Shown here piece after piece: positions 15,687 to 22,813 of a stretch of 64,000 nucleotides of DNA. The position numbers were made by a program, and so were the translations under genes. Under the pieces are notes generated by a model, which saw nothing but the letters and a program-made list of their open reading frames with translations, made no database searches and was not told the origin of the DNA. This DNA is from Saccharibacillus nicotianae. GTDB taxonomy: Bacteria > Bacillota > Bacilli > Paenibacillales > Paenibacillaceae. The stretch spans positions 434,001 to 498,000 of the forward strand of contig NZ_JBHUGF010000011.1 in the NCBI RefSeq assembly GCF_042681745.1. The letters run 5' to 3'. Position 1 is the first letter of the stretch, and the number at the start of each line of letters is the position of its first letter.

Positions 15687-16541
15687 ATGACAATATATAA
15701 ATTATTAATAAATACGAATCATTTTTATTTAGAACCAAATAAAGTAACTATTAGGACAGCATTGATTGAATATTTTAATATTTCAGTTGGTGGTAGGGTG
15801 ATTGCTTATCAAGATGATCAAGAGTGGGAAGGAATTGTAGAGTATCAATCTGATTGGCCTATAGCATCCAGATACTATATTGATTTAAATAAAAGTGTAC
15901 AAAGAGACGTTCCACCTGATATCAATCTAGGCAGAAAAGAGGGATTGGATTCAGGATTGCCAGTAGGGTACGGCTTTAGCAAAAGAGAACTACTAAAAGC
16001 TATGACTGATGACAATATGAATCAGTATACTATTCAACAATATTTAAATTTTTCTATGGAAGCATTAAAAAACAAATATCGAACTTATATCCGAGAAACT
16101 CGAAAAGAAATATTAAAAATATCAATAGATACCAATTCAAATTATCTAGGACCGGATAAACCAACTATTTTTTTAAATCATATAAGATATTTTGAAATCA
16201 CTACAGGTGATAGAATTATTGGATATCAAGATGATCAAGAATGGGAAGGAATGATAGAATCTCAATCTCATTTACCAGAATGGTATCAATTCTATATTGA
16301 CTTAAATACATGTATAGAAACGATAATCGCTCCAGAAGTTTATAAGGCTAGAGATGATGGAGGAAGTATAGGTATGGCTCTTGGTGAAAAAGATACTAAA
16401 CTATTTGTAGCTGAAGCGATGTTTCAAGATGGATTAGCGATTGAGAAAATCGAACAATATACAGACATTCCGTTATTAGAATTACAAACTATTCAAGAAG
16501 GCTATATTGAGAAAATAAATCATCAGATGAAGTATGAGTAG
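15687..16541 (+). CDS. Two-repeat YQDDQEWEG protein, intact paralogue
   Basis: A 284-residue intact paralogue of the 12258-13077 gene. Module 1 starts MTIYKLLINTNHFYLEPNKV and module 2 KISIDTNSNYLGPDKP; both contain the block GxxxxYQDDQEWEG. Module 1 is more like module 1 of the paralogue than like its own module 2 (and likewise for module 2), so an ancestral two-module gene was duplicated. Each module ends in a helical tail; that of module 2 (MFQDGLAIEKIEQYTDIPLLEL) resembles the degenerate helical C-termini found in many transposase-like and small bacterial proteins. Good start: GAGGGAAAAAATG. Function unknown. Confidence 0.65.
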   Translation: MTIYKLLINTNHFYLEPNKVTIRTALIEYFNISVGGRVIAYQDDQEWEGIVEYQSDWPIASRYYIDLNKSVQRDVPPDINLGRKEGLDSGLPVGYGFSKRELLKAMTDDNMNQYTIQQYLNFSMEALKNKYRTYIRETRKEILKISIDTNSNYLGPDKPTIFLNHIRYFEITTGDRIIGYQDDQEWEGMIESQSHLPEWYQFYIDLNTCIETIIAPEVYKARDDGGSIGMALGEKDTKLFVAEAMFQDGLAIEKIEQYTDIPLLELQTIQEGYIEKINHQMKYE

Positions 16542-16576
16542 CTTGGTTATAAAAGATTATATTAAAGGAGAAAACA

Positions 16577-17023
16577 ATGAATTGGGAATCAATAAATAGT
16601 CTGCCTGACAGCGTATCCACTGAGCTGTTAATAGATTTATTTCAAAATCTAATAGATGAATTTAATCATAAAAACCTAGAAAAAAGTATGTTCTTTTCTT
16701 TACTTATTGAATTGACTGATCGCCAAGTTATGACTTATGAGATCTTAGAACATAGTATACGAAAAGAGATAGATCATATTTTATCAGGATTATGGAATAC
16801 TGATTCTTATGAAGATGTAGACGTAATTCTATCAATTGTAATTAACTTAGGTTTAGAATGTTGTTTTAAGAAGATTAAACAGTCTGCTATAGAGAAAAAA
16901 GCGGAAATGGATAAGTTAATACTCGCTGAAATATTGCAAGTGATTGATGAAGCAGGAGATCATATTGATAATCCTTATTACGAACTAGAAAATTTAAAGG
17001 GATCAAACAGAAAACTTCTATAA
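16577..17023 (+). CDS. Hypothetical island protein, helical
   Basis: A 148-residue acidic, almost wholly helical protein (SVSTELLIDLFQNLIDEF, FFSLLIELTDRQVMTYEILE, VDVILSIVINLGLECCF). The pattern of repeated helices recalls HEAT-like or Imm30-type immunity proteins, but I cannot assign it. ATG preceded by AAAGGAGAAAACA. Follows the intact YQDDQEWEG paralogue after 35 bases, probably in the same transcript. Confidence 0.6.
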   Translation: MNWESINSLPDSVSTELLIDLFQNLIDEFNHKNLEKSMFFSLLIELTDRQVMTYEILEHSIRKEIDHILSGLWNTDSYEDVDVILSIVINLGLECCFKKIKQSAIEKKAEMDKLILAEILQVIDEAGDHIDNPYYELENLKGSNRKLL

Positions 17024-17210
17024 AGTACTTATGAATGGTCATATCATCTTAGATATTGAAGTCGATCGCTACAATCACAATGTAATTCTTCTGACTACAT
17101 TTATACAGACTAGGATTGAATAAAAACAACCAAATCAGTAGTAGCTATAGATTTATATCAAGAAAAGAGAAGATATCATAATATTGTTATAGCATTGGAG
17201 AATAGAGAGT
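17024..17210 (+). other. Gap with a possible gene remnant
   Basis: Between two island genes lies a 30-codon open stretch, 17031-17123, reading MNGHIILDIEVDRYNHNV and on to a stop. It has no Shine-Dalgarno site and looks like the tail of a beta-strand-rich protein, perhaps a leftover of a displaced toxin or immunity gene. Weak. Confidence 0.25.
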
Positions 17211-17558
17211 ATGAGAATATCAAAAGAACATATAGCTCAATTTGGTCAACATCATAAAGAGTTTCGAAATCTAGAATCTCTACATGTTTATCGTGACCTG
17301 AGTAAAGAGAATCGTTCAGGATACAATGTAGAGATTATTTTGTGTAATACTTTTGTTGAAGAAAATACTAGAATGCGAATAACCTTTCTAGAGGCAAGAG
17401 ATATTAACATAGGTAGCTTGGAAGGAATACTAGCATTAATGATTAAAATAAATGATGTATCCAAAGACCAAATGGAAGATATTAATTACAAAATTGTTGA
17501 AGAAGAAAATTGTACATTCTCATTTTATTGCAGAGATTTTGATCTCGAAATTATATAG
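17211..17558 (+). CDS. Hypothetical small island protein
   Basis: A 115-residue acidic protein (MRISKEHIAQFGQHHKEFRN, RMRITFLEARDINIGSLEG, ENCTFSFYCRDFDLEII at the end). The ribosome site is weak (AGAGAGT). The beta-strand pattern and the closing acidic strand resemble small immunity proteins; no family assigned. It may be co-transcribed with the next gene, 72 bases away. Confidence 0.55.
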   Translation: MRISKEHIAQFGQHHKEFRNLESLHVYRDLSKENRSGYNVEIILCNTFVEENTRMRITFLEARDINIGSLEGILALMIKINDVSKDQMEDINYKIVEEENCTFSFYCRDFDLEII

Positions 17559-17630
17559 TTATTTAGTGAATAAAATATGTTGAAGTCATCAAAAAAATCG
17601 TTTTTACAATACAGTAAAACAGGAGAAACA

Positions 17631-17939
17631 ATGAAAAAAATAAAATTTTATTTGGAATATCGCTGTTATCCTATGTGGATTTATGATGAAGATGATACAT
17701 TGATCGACAACTGTACAGTTAGTGAGCTTATGAATCAGACTTTGATTGTTGAAGCTCTAGATAAAATTCAAGAGGTTTATGACAGTTTATTTAAAGATAA
17801 TAATATTAGTTTTGAGTTTGTAGGATTCACTGAGCAACAAGATAGAGAAGATTTTTTGAAGTTAGTTAATGAAACAGTATATTTGATTGAAAAAAAGTTA
17901 AAGAACGGTTATGAAGTTGAGAATAAAATAAAGATGTAA
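17631..17939 (+). CDS. Hypothetical small island protein
   Basis: A 102-residue protein starting MKKIKFYLEYRCYPMWIYDE. ATG 17631 is chosen because AGGAGAAAC precedes it; an upstream in-frame ATG at 17577 lacks a site. Pattern: a strand pair with YCYPMWIYDEDD-type aromatic and acidic residues, LIDNCTVSEL, then IQEVYDSLFKDNNISFEFVGF and a helical tail. I recall similar proteins as orphan genes in WapA/RHS neighbourhoods of Bacillales, but I cannot give a family name. Confidence 0.6.
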   Translation: MKKIKFYLEYRCYPMWIYDEDDTLIDNCTVSELMNQTLIVEALDKIQEVYDSLFKDNNISFEFVGFTEQQDREDFLKLVNETVYLIEKKLKNGYEVENKIKM

Positions 17940-18000
17940 AAATGATAATTCTATAATTATTAAAAGAATTGAAAAAGATTCAACATATAAAGGAGGACGT

Positions 18001-18330
18001 ATGAGAAATTTAATTACTGAAGAAGAAATCATTGAAAGAAACAGCGATTTTTTATACAGATTATTAATTGATTTCTTATATTTAGAAATACATGAAGATT
18101 CATTTGATTTAATTTATAGTTTTTTGGAAGTTCCAAACTTTTGAAATGGAGAATATGAGGGTAACCAATATATTTTAAGGAAAGTAAATAATGAGGACAT
18201 TTTAATTTTTGACATGCTTATAGAAATGGAAGAGGTCGGAGAAGGATTTAATATAAGAACGTTAAAATTGAGTGTAAAAGAAATGTTATACATTATGGAT
18301 AATATAAATGATTGGAGAGTACATAAGTGA
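18001..18330 (+). pseudogene. Small island gene broken by one in-frame TGA
   Basis: A strong AGGAGG at 17991 precedes ATG 18001. The frame encodes 47 residues ending FLEVPNF, then TGA at 18142-18144, then reads on without any other stop for 61 codons (NGEYEGNQYILRKVNNEDIL ... DNINDWRVHK) to TGA at 18328. The second half keeps clear protein-like composition, so the reading frame was intact until recently; TGG to TGA (Trp to stop) is the simplest change. Adenine-rich codon use equals its neighbours. Family unknown, acidic like other island proteins. Confidence 0.65.
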
Positions 18331-18490
18331 AATTTAAGAGAGATATATGAATAATAAACAAAGATTATTACGAGAAATCATTGGTAATCAATAATGATCA
18401 ATCGGAAACGCATTTAAATTTGGGGATTTATTATCTTCAATTTTACTAAATATTTATAAATAAGGATTGATAATATTGGAGAAGATGAGG
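18331..18490 (+). other. Gap with fragmentary coding sequence
   Basis: After AAGAGAG there is ATG 18344 followed by 15 codons (MNNKQRLLREIIGNQ) and a stop; another frame just downstream reads SIGNAFKFGDLLSSILLNIYK. Together they look like a small gene broken by a frameshift, but the evidence is thin. Confidence 0.25.
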
Positions 18491-18814
18491 ATGATTACTG
18501 TCCCTTTAAATGATCAAGGAATGAAGGATATGGAGTTTGATTCAGATCATTCAATTCATGTCCAAGAAATTAAGCTTAATGAGCAGCAATTTCATAAATT
18601 ATATGAAACGGGTATATTTGATTCGTTAAATAGGTTATGTAATGTAATCATAGATGATTTTGAATCTGAAGTTATTCCGTATAAGAATTTATTACATGCA
18701 CAAAAAGAAATTAAAAACGTTTTTGGAAATAATGAGATGAATGAAGTTTCTTTACTTTTACAACTAATAGACTTGGCTATACTAAAACAAACAGGTATCT
18801 ATTTTTATTTCTAA
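18491..18814 (+). CDS. Hypothetical small island protein
   Basis: A 107-residue acidic protein beginning MITVPLNDQGMKDMEFDSDH and containing VQEIKLNEQQFHKLYETGIFD and SEVIPYKNLLHAQKEI. Start is uncertain: ATG 18491 (GGAGAA seven bases before) seems best; ATG 18485 and TTG 18476 are in frame, the last with AAGGA before it. Two-part layout (strand-rich head, helical tail) and the ending QTGIYFYF look like a complete protein. Likely immunity-type; no family assigned. Confidence 0.55.
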   Translation: MITVPLNDQGMKDMEFDSDHSIHVQEIKLNEQQFHKLYETGIFDSLNRLCNVIIDDFESEVIPYKNLLHAQKEIKNVFGNNEMNEVSLLLQLIDLAILKQTGIYFYF

Positions 18815-18867
18815 AAATATTAATGATCTTTTAACATTTATTAAATCAAAATAAAGAGGTGATGACT

Positions 18868-19224
18868 GTGCAATCTATTATTTTGATTGGAGACGAGCCA
18901 TTCAATCTTGATTTTATTAAAAATCTTCCTAAATCAGTAGATACATGTTCACATGAGCCGGATAATTCAAGGTACGTTTTAGAATATGTAAATGATCGAA
19001 TCTATTGTGACTATTTGCCAGAAGGTATACTAGATTATGAAAAAAGTGAATTACTACACTTACCTTTCCGATCTCCTCGTTTTATAGCGATGTTGTATAC
19101 ATCGAACGAAATAATGAGAGACTTCTTTTTAGAAAATGAAAAGTATCTTGCAAACATCTATATTGATAATGATCTTGGAGAAATTGTTCCAATGCAAGAG
19201 TTCATGTACAAACTAAAAGTGTAA
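18868..19224 (+). CDS. Hypothetical small island protein before the toxin remnant
   Basis: A 118-residue acidic protein starting (GTG 18868) MQSIILIGDEPFNLDF; AAGAGGTG lies six bases before. An alternative ATG at 18862 overlaps that site. Includes a SRYVLEYVNDRIYCDYLPEG block and an acidic end (IYIDNDLGEIVPMQEFMYKL). Acidic surface and size suit an immunity protein. It ends 15 bases before the RHS-type remnant. Confidence 0.58.
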   Translation: MQSIILIGDEPFNLDFIKNLPKSVDTCSHEPDNSRYVLEYVNDRIYCDYLPEGILDYEKSELLHLPFRSPRFIAMLYTSNEIMRDFFLENEKYLANIYIDNDLGEIVPMQEFMYKLKV

Positions 19225-19238
19225 GAAGTAGTACGCTC

Positions 19239-19527
19239 AAAGAAAGCTTTACTTATGATGCCCTCAACCGCTTGAGTCTGGATACACAGGTGCATTTAAA
19301 ACAGGTACAGTAGGTAACCCAAATAAATCGACTTATGGTCAAGCATTGACTTAAATAATTATGATATCGATTATTATATAAAAAGCGATATATTAAATAG
19401 CAGATATGGTAATAGTTTGAAAGCGGATAAAGAATTTAGGGCTATATTATCTAACACTCCTGGATTTGAAGGATTAAAGCCTAACAAGCAAGGATTCTCT
19501 ATCAAATTTAAACCACTAGGTAATTAG
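19239..19527 (+). pseudogene. Degenerate RHS/YD-repeat toxin tip
   Basis: Three short reading frames in a row make up a decayed C-terminus of a polymorphic toxin. Frame A (from 19239) reads KESFTYDALNRLSLDTQ, a classic RHS/YD-repeat signature, then a stop at 19311. Frame B (from 19280) reads GYTGAFKTGTVGNPNKSTYG and stops at 19352. Frame C (from about 19348) reads DLNNYDIDYYIKSDILN and continues to NTPGFEGLKPNKQGFSIKFK before the stop at 19525. B and C join naturally after a one-base change at STYGQAL/DLNNYD, giving a small toxin domain of about 80 residues; A may be joined by an internal deletion. The gene directly downstream is the expected position of the cognate immunity gene. Confidence 0.7.
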
Positions 19528-19536
19528 GAGGTAACT

Positions 19537-19971
19537 ATGCATAATTTGCAGAATGTAACTGGTGCTAGATTAGAGGTATTTATTCAGTATGAAGATGATT
19601 TAAAAAAGTTAGGCTCGACATTACAACATTACCTTGATATCTCAAATTTCAGATATGAGTATAGAGAAGAAGAACCGTATGATTTAATAGGATACTCTGA
19701 AGTTTTTGGTTTTGAAATTGAATTAACATATATTCAAAGTAGAGACTGCTCACAAGATTATCAATTTATTCTGGAAGCTTTTACAACAGATTCTTTCCAA
19801 GAGTTATTTGATAATAATATGTATGATCTTTCTTTGTGGATGGCACGGTATCTATCCCTTTGTGATAATGTTATCACGATGGCTAAAACTCCAGATAAAA
19901 AGTATATGCAAAAGTTTTATTACGATAGTACTTCTTTCAAAAGAGAAAGTGTGTGTATTAAATTAAAATAA
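19537..19971 (+). CDS. Putative cognate immunity protein of the decayed toxin
   Basis: A 144-residue acidic protein with a fine site (TAGGAGGTAACT) starting nine bases after the toxin remnant stop, as cognate immunity genes do. Content: MHNLQNVTGARLEVFIQYED, EEEPYDLIGYSEVFGFEIEL, FQELFDNNMYDLSLWMARYL. No family name can be given; the fold looks alpha/beta. Because the toxin is dead, its role would now be protection against the same toxin in neighbours. A terminator follows, marking the end of the island. Confidence 0.6.
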   Translation: MHNLQNVTGARLEVFIQYEDDLKKLGSTLQHYLDISNFRYEYREEEPYDLIGYSEVFGFEIELTYIQSRDCSQDYQFILEAFTTDSFQELFDNNMYDLSLWMARYLSLCDNVITMAKTPDKKYMQKFYYDSTSFKRESVCIKLK

Positions 19972-20021
19972 TAGATAAAGATAGTGTTATTTTAAAAGCT
20001 TAAATATATATGTAATTTAAA

Positions 20022-20066
20022 GGGAAGGCTCAAAGAAGAAATTTACTTTGAATCTTCCTTTTTTGT
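20022..20066 (+). terminator. Terminator closing the immunity island
   Basis: GGAAG (20023-20027) and CAAAG (20031-20035) pair with CTTTG and CTTCC (to 20058), followed by six Ts. From here to 20327 is about 260 bases of A+T-rich sequence without a visible gene, probably the helicase promoter region. Confidence 0.75.
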
Positions 20067-20336
20067 TTAACCTAGTACCTTTGCTATACTTCATTTTTAT
20101 ATTGTTTTATGACATTAATATACAGATTTCTATCTTTTATAAATACTATATATGCTATTAATACTTGTAATCTAAAAAAGCTATTTTATAAGCTTAATTT
20201 AGACTCATACCTATATGTATAAAACTATTCCAAGCTTTTGGTAAAATAGAGAGATTGCAGTACAATAGAAATGATGCTTACCCAAAAAAACTCAACAAAC
20301 CAAAGAAACAGCAAATAGAGAGAGAAGGTGCGGAAG

Positions 20337-22628
20337 GTGACGACCGTTATCGATATTTCAGTACGGACTTTAGTTGAATATGTGTATCGGACAGGCAGTA
20401 TCGAATCAGGCTTCCGTGTCGCTCAGTCGATGCAAGAAGGAACACGTATTCACAAACAGATTCAAGAAGGATACGGAGAACACGGGGAAAAAGAAGTCCA
20501 TCTCAAAACGGAAATTCCTTATCATGATCTGCTTTTTCGGATCGAAGGGCGTTGCGATGGATTATGGGTTGATGAACAAGGGCTACTCACTGTCGATGAG
20601 ATCAAGTCGACTTCAATTTCAGCAGAGGATATTGGAGACGGGCGTGAGGTGCACTGGGCGCAAGCACAGATGTACGGCTATATCCTTGCACAAGATCGAA
20701 AGCTTGATCAGGTGCGAGTCCAATTAACGTATGTACACAAAAGCAGTGGCAAAGAAACCAAGCTTGAACGCATCCAAACCCGCGAACAACTACAACAGTT
20801 TGCTGAATATACGGTAGCTGAATATGCACCTTATGCAGAAATGATCGCCAAGCATCGTCAGAAGCGTAACCATAGTATTGAGCAGTTAGCATTTCCTTTT
20901 GCCGGGTATAGATCCGGTCAGCGTAAATTTGCAGGAGCTGTCTACAAAACGATCGGGGAAAAGCTGAATCTATTTGCTGAAGCGCCGACAGGCACAGGGA
21001 AAACGATTTCGACGTTATTTCCTGCGATCAAGTCGATCGGAAGCGAACAAGCAGAGCGACTGATGTATGTGACTGCCAAAACAGTCACCCGAGCCAATGC
21101 CGAAGAAGCATTGCAACGAATGGAAAACAGCGGCTTGAATCTACATGGCGTAACCATTACCGCCAAAGACAAAGTCTGCTTCTGCTCTGCGAATAGTACA
21201 GGTGGACGGGATAACTGCGAATATACGGAAGGGTATTATGATCGAATTAATGGTGCGATTCTCGATATGATGAGCAATGAGACGCTGATGACTCGCTCTG
21301 TGATCGAACAATATGCGCAAAAGCATCATCTGTGTCCTTTTGAATTATCTATTGATGCTTCGTATGCGTCAGATGCAGTCATTTGCGATTATAACTATGT
21401 ATTTGATCCGAAAGTATCTTTCAAACGTCTATCTGATGATATGCGTAAAAAAACGATTTTATTAGTTGATGAAGCACATAATCTGGTTGATCGCGGACGC
21501 AATATGTTTTCGGCGGCATTGAATAAGGCTGCTTTTCTAGATTTGAAAAGAGATTATAAAGATTCGGCGGAATCGTTGTCCAAAATCTCCAGTGCGATCA
21601 ATGCGTATTTTATTCGGTTAAGGAAGCAAGGTGAAGATGGCAAGTTGATCCAGCGTCAACAAGCACCGGAAGAGATTTTTCCTTTATTAGAAGAGTTTGT
21701 GATTCGAGCGGAAGTGACGTTGCTAGAACAAGGGGAGCAAGCGGATATCCAGTTGCTATTGGAAACGTATTTTGCAGTGCAAGCTTTTCTACGAATCGGG
21801 CGACTGTATGATATGGAGAGCCATATGACGTATGCAGAAGTGCAGGGTAGTGATGTGTATTTGCGAATGTTCTGTATCGATCCTTCACTACAACTTCGGC
21901 AGACGGCTAAAGGATATCGCTCGGTGATTCATTTTTCTGCGACATTATCGCCGATTCGGTATTACCGCGATATGTTAGGAGCCGAAGAGGATGATTATAA
22001 TATTTCGATTTCTTCTCCTTTTTCGCGCGAACAATTGGAAGTGCAGATTGTACCGTTATCGACGCGTTATAGGGATCGGGAGCGCACTCGAACCGAACTT
22101 GCCAATGTGCTGGCTCAATTGATTAATGAGCGTCCAGGCAATTATTTAGCTTTTTTCCCTTCTTATCAATATATGCAAGATGTGATTGATATTTTTGAGA
22201 CATTAGATGTAGATACAGATGTATTGATTCAGCAGTCGGGGATGGCGGAAGATGAACGAGATCGTTTTCTAAATGCTTTTCAAAGTGATAATCCACGTAC
22301 ATTAACAGGATTTGCAGTAATGGGTGGAATATTCAGTGAAGGGATCGATCTAGCCGGTGATCGTCTGACGGGTGTAATTATCGTTGGTGTAGGACTGCCA
22401 CAGATTGGCCCCGAGCGAGAATTGATTCGTGAGCATTTCAGTCAGGCAGGATTCAATGGATTCGATTATGCGTATGTCTATCCGGGAATGAACAAAGTAC
22501 TACAAGCAGGTGGACGCCTGATTCGGACAGAAGAAGATCGAGGCCTGTTGATGCTAGTAGATGATCGCTTTTTGCAACGTCCTTATTATCAATTGCTACC
22601 AACAGAATGGCGCAGTGATCCGCAGTAA
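20337..22628 (+). CDS. DinG/Rad3-type helicase with N-terminal PD-(D/E)XK nuclease
   Basis: About 763 residues. The N-terminus carries a Cas4/RecB-like PD-(D/E)XK nuclease: motif RCDGL (Asp near 74) and VDEIKST (Glu and Lys near 88-90), then a helix with the QAQMYGYIL motif. A superfamily 2 helicase of the XPD/DinG type follows: Walker A EAPTGTGKT near 220, four spaced cysteines (CFC, NC, HHLC) for a 4Fe-4S cluster, DEAH box LLVDEAHN, and C-terminal motifs GIDLAGDRLTGV and QAGGRLIR. Predicted 5'-3' DNA helicase/nuclease for DNA repair or defence. GTG 20337 is preferred (AAGG eight bases before); GTG 20328 is possible. It borders the immunity island but has codon use like the core genes. Confidence 0.88.
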   Translation: MTTVIDISVRTLVEYVYRTGSIESGFRVAQSMQEGTRIHKQIQEGYGEHGEKEVHLKTEIPYHDLLFRIEGRCDGLWVDEQGLLTVDEIKSTSISAEDIGDGREVHWAQAQMYGYILAQDRKLDQVRVQLTYVHKSSGKETKLERIQTREQLQQFAEYTVAEYAPYAEMIAKHRQKRNHSIEQLAFPFAGYRSGQRKFAGAVYKTIGEKLNLFAEAPTGTGKTISTLFPAIKSIGSEQAERLMYVTAKTVTRANAEEALQRMENSGLNLHGVTITAKDKVCFCSANSTGGRDNCEYTEGYYDRINGAILDMMSNETLMTRSVIEQYAQKHHLCPFELSIDASYASDAVICDYNYVFDPKVSFKRLSDDMRKKTILLVDEAHNLVDRGRNMFSAALNKAAFLDLKRDYKDSAESLSKISSAINAYFIRLRKQGEDGKLIQRQQAPEEIFPLLEEFVIRAEVTLLEQGEQADIQLLLETYFAVQAFLRIGRLYDMESHMTYAEVQGSDVYLRMFCIDPSLQLRQTAKGYRSVIHFSATLSPIRYYRDMLGAEEDDYNISISSPFSREQLEVQIVPLSTRYRDRERTRTELANVLAQLINERPGNYLAFFPSYQYMQDVIDIFETLDVDTDVLIQQSGMAEDERDRFLNAFQSDNPRTLTGFAVMGGIFSEGIDLAGDRLTGVIIVGVGLPQIGPERELIREHFSQAGFNGFDYAYVYPGMNKVLQAGGRLIRTEEDRGLLMLVDDRFLQRPYYQLLPTEWRSDPQ

Positions 22629-22733
22629 AAAAATAGCAGAATAGAGCCTCACTGATCTGAACTTTTATATCTAGCAACAGCGGATAAAGTATAGTGATCT
22701 TATCTATAGGCATATCCATAGTTATATCAGTAC

Positions 22734-22782
22734 AAAAAAATACCCCTGTATAGTTGATTTCGCAACTGTACAGGGGTATTCG
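22734..22782 (-). terminator. Terminator of the SLH gene
   Basis: Minus-strand AATACCCCTGTACAGTT pairs with AACTATACAGGGGTATT, followed by seven Ts (22734-22740 on the plus strand as As). Long stem, 32 bases beyond the stop of the SLH gene. Confidence 0.9.
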
Positions 22783-22813
22783 CGTACAACTTTATATTGT
22801 AACCCTTAAATAC

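Noticed and set aside
18142..18144. In-frame TGA as a possible selenocysteine codon
   Set aside because: No SECIS-like hairpin directly after it and no selenoprotein family; simple nonsense mutation is more likely.
12246..20066. Island as an integrated plasmid, transposon or prophage
   Set aside because: No integrase, transposase, replication gene, tRNA target or direct repeats seen at the borders; growth by gene capture at a toxin locus fits better.
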